Shown in pieces: positions 56,227-64,000 of a stretch of DNA of 64,000 bases (position 1 is its first letter; every line of letters begins with the position of its first letter). Made by a program: the position numbers and the translations under genes. The DNA comes from Erythrobacter mangrovi (GTDB taxonomy: Bacteria > Pseudomonadota > Alphaproteobacteria > Sphingomonadales > Sphingomonadaceae), in assembly GCF_013260645.1 (NCBI RefSeq), contig NZ_CP053921.1, forward strand, positions 806,001 through 870,000, in the 5' to 3' direction. Below the pieces are notes generated by a model that did no database searches, was not told the DNA's origin, and saw only the letters and a list, made by a program, of their open reading frames with translations.

Positions 56227-57491
56227 GGAAACGGGATTTCCGGCTCGAGTGCAGCATCGAGCAGGAGCTGCATCCGCTCTTCGAAGCGATCGACTACTGC
56301 CTCGCGCGCCCAGTGGCTGGCTGCACGCTGACGTCCGATCTGACCCATCTGGTCGCGCAGGTTTGCATCGTCGGCCAATTGCCGGATCGCCCAAGCCAGT
56401 GCGTCACCATCCTGCGCCGGGACAATCACGCCGCTCCCCTCAAGCTCCTGCGCGATACCGCTGCCGGGCAGGACCGTCGCGATCACAGGGCGTCCCGATG
56501 CGAGAATATTGCCCAGCTTCGACGGCAGCACGAGGTCGGCAGCGCCCGGCAACTGCGGCAGCAGGTGGATATCGGCAAGGTTGAGCAATTCCCCGACCCG
56601 CTCATTTGGCTGGAGATCGCGGAATTGGAGGTTGTCCATGCCCTTGGCGAGCCGCTCGAGCCGATCGCGGTTGGGCCCTTCGCCCGAAACCACGAAAGCA
56701 ATGTCCGGCCGGTTCGCCAAATGTCGCGCTGCCTCGATGACGATCTCGAGCCCCTGCTTGTTGGCGATATTGCCGGAGTAGAGCGCAACCGTCTTTCCTT
56801 CGAGCCCCCACTCTGCGCGCAGTCGCGCGCCACTGGCACTGGCCGCCTGCTCCGCATGGTTCGCCCAGTTGCGCAGCTCGATTATGCGCTCACCCGGAAC
56901 CCCCTTCTCTCGAGCCAGCCCGCACATCGGCTCGCTGATCGTCGAAACAACATCGGCCGAGCGCAGCATCCGTTGTTCGAACCGCAACGCGGCATTCGCG
57001 GCGACGCCTCGGCTTTGGAGCAGGCCGGTGGCGAAGGCGGCCCCGACCTCGAAATCCTGCACATGCAGCCACAACGGCACCCCAGCCCGGCGTGCCATGC
57101 GCACGGCCACCGGAACCGCCACCATCGATGGGGCAACGGTAAAGACCATGTCGGGCCTGAATTCGCGCCGCGCCTGGCGAGCAGGGCCATAGGCGCTGCT
57201 GGCAAAGCTCATGTGGTGCACAAGCCGTCGCCCCCCGGTCGGATTGGCAGGCACGTAGTGCGGGCAGCGGGTGATGGAGACACCGCCTTCCTCCCCCGAT
57301 CGCCACCGCCCCTTGAACCGGTCGTAGAGTTTCCATTCGGGATAGTAAGGCTGGCCCACGACCGCGCGAACCTTGTGGCCGCGCTCGACCAGCGCCTCTG
57401 CCAATCCGGAAGTGTAGGGGCCGATCCCGATAGGTTCGGGTCGATAGTTCAGCCCGATGAATAGGATGCGGCGCGATGGGCCGCCTATCAC
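56223..57491 (-). CDS. WcaI-like glycosyltransferase (GT4 fold)
   Basis: A 422-aa glycosyltransferase. ILFIGLNYRPEPIGIGPYTS, VRAVVGQPYYPEWKLYD and ITRCPHYVP match WcaI of colanic-acid synthesis. The GT-B C-terminal half has YSGNIANKQGLEIVIEAARHL, VVSGEGPNRDRL and LPSKLGNILASGRPVIAT. Start GTG 57491 overlaps the TetR stop by 4 nt (GTGA). An upstream in-frame extension is rejected. Probably adds a sugar to an exopolysaccharide or lipid-linked precursor. No other polysaccharide gene is nearby. Confidence 0.88.
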   Translation of the reverse strand: MIGGPSRRILFIGLNYRPEPIGIGPYTSGLAEALVERGHKVRAVVGQPYYPEWKLYDRFKGRWRSGEEGGVSITRCPHYVPANPTGGRRLVHHMSFASSAYGPARQARREFRPDMVFTVAPSMVAVPVAVRMARRAGVPLWLHVQDFEVGAAFATGLLQSRGVAANAALRFEQRMLRSADVVSTISEPMCGLAREKGVPGERIIELRNWANHAEQAASASGARLRAEWGLEGKTVALYSGNIANKQGLEIVIEAARHLANRPDIAFVVSGEGPNRDRLERLAKGMDNLQFRDLQPNERVGELLNLADIHLLPQLPGAADLVLPSKLGNILASGRPVIATVLPGSGIAQELEGSGVIVPAQDGDALAWAIRQLADDANLRDQMGQIGRQRAASHWAREAVVDRFEERMQLLLDAALEPEIPFP

Positions 57492-58114
57492 GCTGCTCGC
57501 AGGCCCCGCTTGCCCCTGGCACCGCGATCTGCAGCCGACATACCGTCGAACAGTGCGTCGATGATATGTGCCAGCTTCTCTTCGGACAGCCGCGTGTCGA
57601 TCATCGCGATGAGGTATGGCTGGATATAGCACAGCACCGACTGGTTGATCAGCGACAGCGCGGTGTTGATTTCGAGTCCTTCGAAATGCCCTTCGGCCTG
57701 GGCCTGTGCAATGAGTTCGCACAGGTAGTGGTCGGCAAGGTCGATATAGGTCTGGGCATATTCGAAATAACGTTCGCCCATCTCGACGTAGAGACGGAAG
57801 GTGGCTGGGTCGTTCTGGTAATTGTCGCGCAGCAGTGCATAGCGACGGGCAAAGAACTCATACATCTTGCGCCGCGGCGGCAGGTCGGTTTCCATGACCT
57901 CGTCCATGACTGCCAGCTTGGGCGCAAACCACTCGCCGGTTACCGCTTCGAGCAGGTCTGCCTCTTCCGGGAAAGCCAGGTCAACCCGCGCACGCGCGAT
58001 GCCGAGCTCCGCCGCCAGCTTGGCACGGTTCACTTCCTCGCCCTTGCGTTCCATCAGGGCCATCGCCTCGCGCGCGAAACGCTGGCGCAGTTGATCGATG
58101 TCGTCTTCGCTCAC
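57488..58114 (-). CDS. TetR-family regulator coupled to the glycosyltransferase
   Basis: A 208-aa TetR protein. DIDQLRQRFAREAMALMERKG then RAKLAAELGIARARVDLAFP is the HTH, with AFPEEADLLEAVTGEW just after. The C-terminal domain (PRRKMYEFFARRYALLRDNY onward) is not typed. The start is GTG 58114, with GGAG upstream. The GTGA overlap with the WcaI-like gene couples regulator and enzyme, an uncommon pairing for a sugar transferase. Confidence 0.85.
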   Translation of the reverse strand: MSEDDIDQLRQRFAREAMALMERKGEEVNRAKLAAELGIARARVDLAFPEEADLLEAVTGEWFAPKLAVMDEVMETDLPPRRKMYEFFARRYALLRDNYQNDPATFRLYVEMGERYFEYAQTYIDLADHYLCELIAQAQAEGHFEGLEINTALSLINQSVLCYIQPYLIAMIDTRLSEEKLAHIIDALFDGMSAADRGARGKRGLRAA

Positions 58115-58189
58115 GGCAAGGAGCTCCCGTCTCGGCCTGTCGGCCCCATTTAGAGGCTCGCGCGGCGGGTTAAACCCCCAGATCGAGAC

Positions 58190-58993
58190 TTACCGCGATT
58201 TCCTTGGCGGTAATGGCAGGAAACCGCTGGTTTTCGCGACATAATCGGCGAAGGCATCACCGTGTTTCTTGCGCATCCCGGCTTCGAGCAAAGCCTTCCC
58301 CGACCAGCGGGTCAGGGTAAAGGTAAGGAACAGCGGCCCGATCACGGTCAGCGCGGCGACCCACCAGCCGCCCGAAGTCGAGGCAATCCAGATACCCCAC
58401 CACACACAGCAATCGCCGAAGTAATTGGGATGCCGGGTATAGCGCCACAGGCCCGTGTCGAGGATCTTGCCCTTATTCGCGGGGTTCGCCTTGAACCGCG
58501 ACAATTGCCAATCGCCTACCACCTCGAAGCCCATACCGACGACCCACAGCGCTAAACCGGTCAACGCCAGTCCGCTGATCGGTTCGATCGAAGCTGCTTC
58601 GAGTATGCCGTATTGTGCCGGGCTGCAGACCATGAACAGCAGCAACGCCTGCCCCAGGAACACCTTAGTCAGCGCGGCAAGTGCAAAGTTGCCCTTCTCG
58701 CGATCCTTGCGCAGCATGCGCTCGTAGCGTGTATCCTCGCCTTCCCGCCGCCAGCGCAGGAACAGGTAGAGCGACAGGCGCAGCCCCCAGATCACCGCCA
58801 TCGCCATCAACAGGGTAGCAAGCGGCCCCGGCCGCTGGACTTGCATCCAACTGGTGAACGCCATCAGCGCCATGCCGAAGCCCCAGAAACTGTCGATGAA
58901 GGACACGTCGTCGATCTGGACCGCGATGACCCACAGGATCAGCGTGACGCCCAGCAGTATCGCCGCATTGGCGACAAGAGCTTCAAGGATCAT
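58190..58993 (-). CDS. DUF1295/steroid-5-reductase-like membrane protein
   Basis: A 267-aa protein with about seven helices and the motif WRYTRHPNYFGDCCVWWGIW near the C-terminus, as in DUF1295/ICMT-like enzymes that use NADPH or SAM. DDVSFIDSFWGFGMALMA and LRLSLYLFLRWRREGEDTRY are family-typical. ATG 58993 has GAGGAGGGG upstream and overlaps the acyltransferase gene by 11 nt. It could reduce or modify a lipid-like substrate; reaction unknown. Confidence 0.85.
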   Translation of the reverse strand: MILEALVANAAILLGVTLILWVIAVQIDDVSFIDSFWGFGMALMAFTSWMQVQRPGPLATLLMAMAVIWGLRLSLYLFLRWRREGEDTRYERMLRKDREKGNFALAALTKVFLGQALLLFMVCSPAQYGILEAASIEPISGLALTGLALWVVGMGFEVVGDWQLSRFKANPANKGKILDTGLWRYTRHPNYFGDCCVWWGIWIASTSGGWWVAALTVIGPLFLTFTLTRWSGKALLEAGMRKKHGDAFADYVAKTSGFLPLPPRKSR

Positions 58994-59618
58994 CCGGCGC
59001 CCCCTCCTCTTCAACCAGCCGCAGCGCCTGTGCCTCAAGCACCTTGTAGCGCCCATAATCAGGTAGCTTCGAACGCATGAAACGCGCGATTTCCAGCAAG
59101 GTTTCGCCGTATTTCGCGCTTGGGACGATCGGGGGCCCAAAGCCCAGGATATTACGCTCGTTGCAGACCCAGGCGGGCACGATCGGCACCTTCGCCGCGC
59201 GGGCGATATTGTAGAAACCCGATTTCCATTCGCCGTTCGAGCTGCGCGTACCTTCGGCCGCAATCACCAGGGCCAACCGATCGCGCCGCGCGAACTCCTC
59301 GGCAACCTGCTGGGTGACATTGCTGCGCTTGGTCCGATCGACCGGGATACCGCCCATGTCGAGCATGAAGCTCTTCATGGCTCCCTTGAACAACGTATGC
59401 TTGCCCATGAAGTTGGGTTCGACCCCTTCCTCGGCCGTGGCACCGATGAAGAAGACGAAGTCCCAGTTCGACGTATGCGGCGCGCCGGCGATGACGAACT
59501 TAGGTATATTCGGCAGGTGCCCGTCGAGCTTCCAGCCCTTCCAGCGATAGAGCACCATGATGATCCGGCGCACGATGCGCGACAGGATCGATCGCTTGCG
59601 ACGCGGTTCTTGCGACAT
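58983..59618 (-). CDS. lysophospholipid acyltransferase-like protein
   Basis: A 211-aa acyltransferase. APHTSNWDF carries the catalytic H(x)4D, and AAEGTRSSNGEWKSG the glycerophosphate-binding block. MGGIPVDRTKRSN and VPIVPAWVC follow. It has no strong transmembrane helix but a basic N-terminus (QEPRRKRSILSRIVRRIIMV). Substrate may be a 1-acylglycerol phosphate or another lipid. It overlaps the DUF1295 gene, forming a two-gene lipid-related unit. Confidence 0.88.
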   Translation of the reverse strand: MSQEPRRKRSILSRIVRRIIMVLYRWKGWKLDGHLPNIPKFVIAGAPHTSNWDFVFFIGATAEEGVEPNFMGKHTLFKGAMKSFMLDMGGIPVDRTKRSNVTQQVAEEFARRDRLALVIAAEGTRSSNGEWKSGFYNIARAAKVPIVPAWVCNERNILGFGPPIVPSAKYGETLLEIARFMRSKLPDYGRYKVLEAQALRLVEEEGAPDDP

Positions 59619-59675
59619 TTTCTCTCCCTGCAGCTTGCCTAGCAGCTACGTAAGGGAAAGCGAGAGGGTTTCAGG

Positions 59676-60095
59676 TTAGCTTTGACTTCCTCTGGGGTTG
59701 GTCATGGCCAATCGTGAGAGTGCAGGATGATCCCGCGGAAGCAAGTCCATCGCCCGCGCAATCACCTGCTGCGCGGCATGGCGCGAGCCGTCGATTACGG
59801 AGCGGCGGGAAAGCGTCATGGTCGCGATCCCGGCCCTTCCAAGCCATTCCTCACGTTCTGCGTCCACTGTCGCATCCTCGATCTCGATCGCAAGGCGAGC
59901 ATCGCGGCAGTAAAAGGCGTGAACATACTTTCCCGTCGCTCGCTGACGAGTGAACTTGAGCCCGCTTGGTCGGGCACGCAGTTCACGCCAAAGCAACGCT
60001 TCCGGTAGGTAGGATTCCACCTGCCCACCAGACGCTTGCCCGGTCACCACCCCACCAGATGTCGTCACGAGATCCCCGTCCGAATCGCTGCTCAC
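59676..60095 (-). CDS. DUF559-like protein with a weakened nuclease core
   Basis: A 139-aa protein. LLWRELRARPSGLKFTRQRAT and GKYVHAFYCRDARLAIEIED follow the DUF559/Vsr-like pattern (WxxLRxxrxxGxKFRRQxxIGxYIVDFxcxxxxLxIExD). The expected VDFYC reads VHAFYC and the catalytic ELDG reads EIED, while the GxQH segment is missing. It is therefore probably divergent or inactive as a nuclease. Ends next to the acyltransferase gene. Lies at the edge of a patch with lower GC content. Confidence 0.7.
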   Translation of the reverse strand: MSSDSDGDLVTTSGGVVTGQASGGQVESYLPEALLWRELRARPSGLKFTRQRATGKYVHAFYCRDARLAIEIEDATVDAEREEWLGRAGIATMTLSRRSVIDGSRHAAQQVIARAMDLLPRDHPALSRLAMTNPRGSQS

Positions 60096-60199
60096 CCACG
60101 TGGGCTCGCACGCTGTCAGGGAACGGACAAGTCTTCGTGAAACCTGTCACAATTCTTACACATAGCATGTGGCTTCGACGTGAAGCCGCCGAGCAGGTT

Positions 60200-60760
60200 C
60201 TAGGTCTGGGTGGATGGCGCCGGCGGATTATCTGGCTTCTTCGGCTCGAGATAGAGCTTGCTCATCGATACGTCGATGATCCCCTTGAAGCTTGTCAGGA
60301 GATCCTGTCCTACGACGCCATCAACTGTAACGCCCGCTCTCGTTTCAAGTCCGGTGACGACATGGCGCAGGTCTATCGAAGCTATTGTTGCTAAAGGATA
60401 GGGTACGCCATCAATCTCAAAGGAGTCTATCGCGTGCCGACTGATTTGAACCTCTCCGCCCGCGCCGAAACCGTTCCTGATTGAAGCCACATCCCCAACA
60501 TCGTCGAAATACTTGTGTAGGGACGCCGCGTGAATGACTGTCCCGCTTGCACCCGAGTCCAGAACGAACAGGCCGGGCCGCCCGTTTATCGTGACCTCAA
60601 TTAGCTCATGACCAGTCTGCACCTTGGCCAGCTCCACAGCTTGGTACCCCTGTCTAGTTAGAAATGTGCCAATATCCGATGAAGGCGGCCTAATGACAGC
60701 TTGGGTGCACGCTGCAAGCCCCATAAACGATGCAAAGATGAACCCCGACTTTGCTCTCAC
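60200..60760 (-). CDS. retropepsin-like aspartyl protease lipoprotein
   Basis: A 186-aa protein. KSGFIFASFMGLAAC ends in a lipobox (LAAC). LFVLDSGASGTVIHAAS has the DSG-type catalytic Asp of gag_pre/aspartyl_prot folds, and VDGVVGQDLL the downstream hydrophobic-Gly motif. One-domain proteins like this act as dimers. The start is GTG 60760 with a TATA-like sequence (60785-60795) just upstream. Periplasmic or outer-membrane attachment is predicted. Lower GC than the surrounding genes. Confidence 0.75.
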   Translation of the reverse strand: MRAKSGFIFASFMGLAACTQAVIRPPSSDIGTFLTRQGYQAVELAKVQTGHELIEVTINGRPGLFVLDSGASGTVIHAASLHKYFDDVGDVASIRNGFGAGGEVQISRHAIDSFEIDGVPYPLATIASIDLRHVVTGLETRAGVTVDGVVGQDLLTSFKGIIDVSMSKLYLEPKKPDNPPAPSTQT

Positions 60761-60817
60761 TACTAAACGACCCTACTGTTTTTGTTATATATTTCCGTAC
60801 CTTCCTCACCTTTCTAC

Positions 60818-61080
60818 ATCCTGAACACACCGTACGCGGGCCGTTCCGCAATCGAGGCTTCCAGCGTCGTGGCGAAGGCGAGGCCACACATGCCGTAATT
60901 CCCGGCACTGAAACTGCCGCCGATCACCGCGGTGATCTTAGACACGGTGGCCGTGGCAACTGCAGTCACCAGCTTCGCCCCATGCTTGGCAATGCCTTCG
61001 GCCACGTATTTCCCTCCCGCAATGATGCCGCTGATATTCTTTAGGAACACAATGATACACGCCGCTGGCAGGCTCGCCAT
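60818..61080 (-). pseudogene. degenerate, internally deleted copy of the 3' part of mccB
   Basis: The frame (~87 codons) reads [20 protein letters not shown] and [14 protein letters not shown] [11 protein letters not shown], then jumps straight to [20 protein letters not shown]. It matches mccB (61841-63448) at [20 protein letters not shown] and at its last 23 codons but omits the ~107 codons in between. Nucleotide similarity starts at the stop (CAGGATGT) and continues through the preserved parts. It begins abruptly with no ribosome site. A diverged partial duplicate or the relic of a second carboxyltransferase. Confidence 0.85.
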
Positions 61081-61113
61081 ATGGATTACAGACGAAGTGG
61101 GTGGCCGGCTTGG

Positions 61114-61596
61114 CTAGCCGAACAGCCAATATCCAATGCCGATCCCTAGCGCGATCGGAACACCGAAGATCAACAGTGTCACCACCGCATAGAACAGTTT
61201 CGATTCGGGCATCTCGCCCATGCCGGAAGAGTGCCAACGGATCTCAAGTGGGCTGTGGGTCCCGAGGTAATAGGACCGAAGAATCGCCTCCACCTCTTCG
61301 CGCGCAAAGACTGCATGCCGAACGTTTTCATCTGTCGCTACAGTCGCGTCGGGCGCGCTGGCTTCGGGATCGAATTCAGGCTTTGCGGCGAACGCATGCG
61401 ATTCCGCGTCGCCGCTCCGTCGCTCAACGTCAAAACCAAAGTCGTGTCGCAGGGTCTGGATATAGTGTTGCTCTTCCCTGATGAGGATCAGAAACTCGTA
61501 TTTGCGGGCGTCAAGTTCCTTCAAGAGCGCGGATACCTCGTCAAATGAGACGACCGGACGGTCAGAGAACTGATCGGTTGAAAGCCTAAATGTCAT
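61114..61596 (-). CDS. hypothetical tail-anchored membrane protein (160 aa)
   Basis: A soluble, acidic N-terminal part (FSDRPVVSFDEVSALLKELD and HAVFAREEVEAILRSYY) is followed by one hydrophobic helix at the C-terminus (LFYAVVTLLIFGVPIALGIGIG). No family recognised. It lies between the mccB fragment and mccB, in the lower-GC patch. The ATG has only AAGA upstream. Possibly an accessory gene carried with the duplicated fragment. The 244-nt gap after it, 61597-61840, holds nothing I can identify. Confidence 0.6.
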   Translation of the reverse strand: MTFRLSTDQFSDRPVVSFDEVSALLKELDARKYEFLILIREEQHYIQTLRHDFGFDVERRSGDAESHAFAAKPEFDPEASAPDATVATDENVRHAVFAREEVEAILRSYYLGTHSPLEIRWHSSGMGEMPESKLFYAVVTLLIFGVPIALGIGIGYWLFG

Positions 61597-61840
61597 TCGT
61601 CTTTCTATATCCTCAAGTAATTCCAGTACTTAGGCTGGACCACCTTTCTTGGCACCAGATCGCCACTTAGGCCAGCACTCCCAGAGCAAATCGCCAATCT
61701 CTTGGCGATACTGACCGTATCTGCGGTGCCGTGAAAGGTTCTTGACGATGGAGTCGATGGGTTCTCAAAAGGAAGAACTGCCATAACAAAGAACATCGGT
61801 CAGGGGGTGTTCTCGAGGGCGGCCCTCACTCATGGGTTTA

Positions 61841-63448
61841 TCACATCCTGAACACGCCAAACGCGGGTCGCTCTGCAATCGGGGCCTCCAGCGTTGCGAC
61901 GAAGGCGAGGCCCAGCACATCGCGCGTCTGGATCGGGTCGATCACGCCATCATCCCACAGCCGCGCGGTGGCGTAATAGGGATTGCCCTCGTCCTCGTAT
62001 TTCTGGCGGATCGGGGCCTTGAAGGCCTCAGCCCCTTCAGGCGTCCAATTGTCGGCATCGCGGTGGACGGTGGCAAGGACCGATGCAGCCTGCTCGCCAC
62101 CCATCACGCTGATCCGCGCATTGGGCCAAGTGAACAGGAAGCGCGGCTGGTAGGCACGGCCGCACATTCCGTAATTGCCCGCACCAAAACTGCCGCCAAT
62201 GACCACAGTCACCTTGGGCACGGTGGCCGTGGCGACCGCTGTCACCAGCTTCGCCCCATGCTTGGCGATACCTTCAGCCTCATATTTTCCGCCAACCATA
62301 AAGCCGGAGATGTTCTGCAGAAACAGCAGCGGGATGCGGCGCTGGCAGGCGAGCTCGATGAAATGGGCGCCCTTCTGCGCGCTTTCGGAGAACAGCACGC
62401 CATTGTTGGCAAGGATCGCCACCGGCATGCCCCAGATATGCGCAAAGCCGCATACCAGCGTGCTACCGTAGTGCTGCTTGAACTCATGGAATTCGCTGCC
62501 ATCGACGATGCGTGCGATCACCTCGTGCACGTCATAAGGCGCACGGACGTCCTCGGGGATCAGGGCATAGAGATCGTCGGCGGCGAACTTCGGCGGGCGC
62601 GGGTTGCGCAGTTCCACGTTCGCAGCCTTGCCGGTGTTTGCGCCCAGGTGCGACACGATATCGCGCACGATGGTGAGCGCGTGCTCGTCGTTCTCGGCCA
62701 AATGATCGGCCACGCCGGACTTCTTCGCGTGCAGATCCCCGCCGCCTAGGTCCTCGGCGCTGATCTCCTCGCCCGTCGCCGCTTTCACCAGCGGCGGGCC
62801 GGCAAGGAAGATCGTGCCCTGTTCGCGCACGATCACGGTCTCGTCGGACATGGCCGGGACGTAGGCCCCGCCCGCGGTGCAACTGCCCATGACGCAGGCG
62901 ATCTGCGGGATGCCGAGCGCGCTCATGTTCGCCTGGTTGAAGAAGATGCGCCCGAAATGGTCGCGATCAGGGAAGACCTCGGCCTGGTAGGGCAGGTTCG
63001 CCCCCCCACTGTCGACGAGGTAGATACAAGGCAGGCGGTTCTCCTGCGCAATCTCCTGCGCGCGCAGGTGCTTCTTGACCGTCATCGGATAATAGGAGCC
63101 ACCTTTGACGGTCGGATCGTTGCAAACGATCATGACCTGCCGCCCGCTGACGCGACCGATACCCGCGATCATCGAGGCGCCGTTGACGTCGCCTTCATAC
63201 ATACCGTTGGCCGCGAGTTGCCCCACTTCGAGGAAAGGCGAGCCCGGATCGAGCAAGCGCTCGACGCGGTCACGCGGGAGCAGCTTGCCGCGCGACACAT
63301 GCCGTTCGCGGTGCTTCTCCGGTCCACCGAGCGCGGCCTCGGCAACCTTGGCGCGCAATTCGCTGGCCAGCGATTTGTTGTGTTCGAACCGCGCCTTCGC
63401 CTCGGGCGCCTCGCGGTCCAGCTTGGTGGTGAGCACAGGGGCTGTCAT
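61841..63448 (-). CDS. mccB: methylcrotonyl-CoA carboxylase carboxyltransferase subunit
   Basis: A 535-aa biotin-dependent carboxyltransferase of leucine breakdown. [20 protein letters not shown] is the family entry, then [39 protein letters not shown] (MCC-specific) and [40 protein letters not shown] and [20 protein letters not shown] follow. Length and motifs favour MccB over propionyl-CoA carboxylase. The biotin subunit (mccA) is outside the window. ATG 63448 is used. Confidence 0.94.
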   Translation of the reverse strand: MTAPVLTTKLDREAPEAKARFEHNKSLASELRAKVAEAALGGPEKHRERHVSRGKLLPRDRVERLLDPGSPFLEVGQLAANGMYEGDVNGASMIAGIGRVSGRQVMIVCNDPTVKGGSYYPMTVKKHLRAQEIAQENRLPCIYLVDSGGANLPYQAEVFPDRDHFGRIFFNQANMSALGIPQIACVMGSCTAGGAYVPAMSDETVIVREQGTIFLAGPPLVKAATGEEISAEDLGGGDLHAKKSGVADHLAENDEHALTIVRDIVSHLGANTGKAANVELRNPRPPKFAADDLYALIPEDVRAPYDVHEVIARIVDGSEFHEFKQHYGSTLVCGFAHIWGMPVAILANNGVLFSESAQKGAHFIELACQRRIPLLFLQNISGFMVGGKYEAEGIAKHGAKLVTAVATATVPKVTVVIGGSFGAGNYGMCGRAYQPRFLFTWPNARISVMGGEQAASVLATVHRDADNWTPEGAEAFKAPIRQKYEDEGNPYYATARLWDDGVIDPIQTRDVLGLAFVATLEAPIAERPAFGVFRM

Positions 63449-63535
63449 GGGGCGAAGCCCTAGCGTCCAAAATCGGCGCTGCAAAGTTGTGCGTCACCAC
63501 TTCCCCCTTCCGTTCCTCGAGCTACAAGCAAGCTC

Positions 63536-64000
63536 ATGGACCAGGGACTCACCGCACGCTGGGCGACCGAAGACGATATCCCGGCGCTACGCAATATCAT
63601 GGACCTCGCGATCGAGCAGCTGCAGCGCGGCTTCCTATCGCCCGAGCAGATCGCCGCCAGCCGAGCGGTCATGGGGCTCGACACGCAGCTGATCGCCGAT
63701 CGGACCTATTGCGTGATCGAGGATGAGGCAACACCGGTCGGCTGCGGCGGATGGAGCAATCGCAACACACTCTATGGCGGCGATCATAGCACCGACCTGC
63801 GCAATGCCAGCCTGCTCGACCCGATGAGCGATCCGGCGCGTATCCGTGCCATGTATACCCATCCCGAGCATGCCCGGCGCGGGATCGGGAAGATGATCCT
63901 CGATTTCTGCGAAGGCGCAGCCCGCGATCACGGCTTCACCAGTGTCGAACTGATGGCAACAATGAGCGGCGTCCCGCTCTACAAGGCTGCAGGCTATGTC
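63536..64000 (+). CDS. GNAT-family N-acetyltransferase (runs off the window)
   Basis: Open to the window end (155 codons visible). TARWATEDDIPALRNIMDLA begins the domain. CGGWSNRNTL, AMYTHPEHARRGIGKMILDF (acetyl-CoA motif A, RxxGIG) and ELMATMSGVPLYKAAGYV (motif B) are clear. It transfers acetyl from acetyl-CoA to an amine of unknown identity. The C-terminal residues after GYV are missing. Divergent from mccB. Confidence 0.88.
   Translation, partial: MDQGLTARWATEDDIPALRNIMDLAIEQLQRGFLSPEQIAASRAVMGLDTQLIADRTYCVIEDEATPVGCGGWSNRNTLYGGDHSTDLRNASLLDPMSDPARIRAMYTHPEHARRGIGKMILDFCEGAARDHGFTSVELMATMSGVPLYKAAGYV

Noticed and set aside
61605..61796. 63-codon minus-strand frame between the tail-anchored gene and mccB
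   Set aside because: No ribosome site and no pattern; kept as unassigned intergenic sequence.

Overview
The window is GC-rich, densely packed bacterial chromosome. The gene set suggests a sphingomonad alphaproteobacterium, probably of the Erythrobacter/Altererythrobacter type. This rests on an NrdB beginning MSLLEAR, a CYP153-like P450, a zf-CHCC protein, DUF465 and PilZ/GGDEF proteins, and many ATGA/GTGA overlaps. That placement is inference, because no 16S gene is present. I see no prophage, IS element, CRISPR array or rRNA.

Region by region. 0-1.3 kb: HxlR regulator and PhzF isomerase. 1.37-9.4 kb: a divergent small gene and an eight-gene, translationally coupled catabolic operon: SCP2 protein, three molybdenum-hydroxylase subunits (2Fe-2S, Mo, FAD), enoyl-CoA hydratase, class III CoA-transferase, fumarylacetoacetase-like hydrolase and HxlR regulator. 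A TetR gene follows. 10.1-17.4 kb: tRNA-Gly(GCC), thioredoxin/LON-domain pair, a compact leftward run (argB, yggT, folD, lipoprotein, marC), sulfotransferase and SDR. 17.4-20.8 kb: an accessory-looking patch of small genes with structured leaders, a twice-frameshifted SEC-C gene, an orphan YjhX-type toxin, DUF465, a lipoprotein, a 50-aa protein whose ribosome site lies in a hairpin, and an AT-rich DUF4145 gene.

20.8-28 kb: nrdB and nrdA on the same strand but about 4 kb apart, separated by membrane/PepSY genes and two membrane GGDEF cyclases. 28.5-38.4 kb: TonB-like secreted protein, POT transporter, hydrolase, PilZ, AAA ATPase, nadB, ABC ATPase, zf-CHCC and tldD. 38.5-42.6 kb: SDR, CYP153-like P450, TetR and MFS, with a perfect palindrome just ahead of the P450. 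42.7-45.3 kb: a kinase and guaA with an elaborate leader. 45.5-52.5 kb: a 28-aa membrane peptide, acyl-CoA synthetase, PIG-L deacetylase, and an sdaA plus tandem exported M20 peptidase operon. 52.6-64 kb: gyrB (probably a leaderless mRNA), AI-2E transporter, WcaI-like glycosyltransferase with TetR, DUF1295, acyltransferase, a lower-GC patch with a DUF559-like protein, a retropepsin-like lipoprotein and a degenerate mccB copy, then mccB itself and a GNAT gene running off the end.

The most promising uncharacterised system is the 1.6-9.4 kb operon. It reads as hydroxylation of an (N-hetero)aromatic or aldehyde substrate, CoA transfer, hydration and C-C or acyl cleavage, under local HxlR control. 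The substrate cannot be named from sequence. Other strong observations are the SEC-C double frameshift, the mccB fragment duplication, recurrent ribosome-site hairpins, and three convergent gene pairs that share a CTAG stop overlap.
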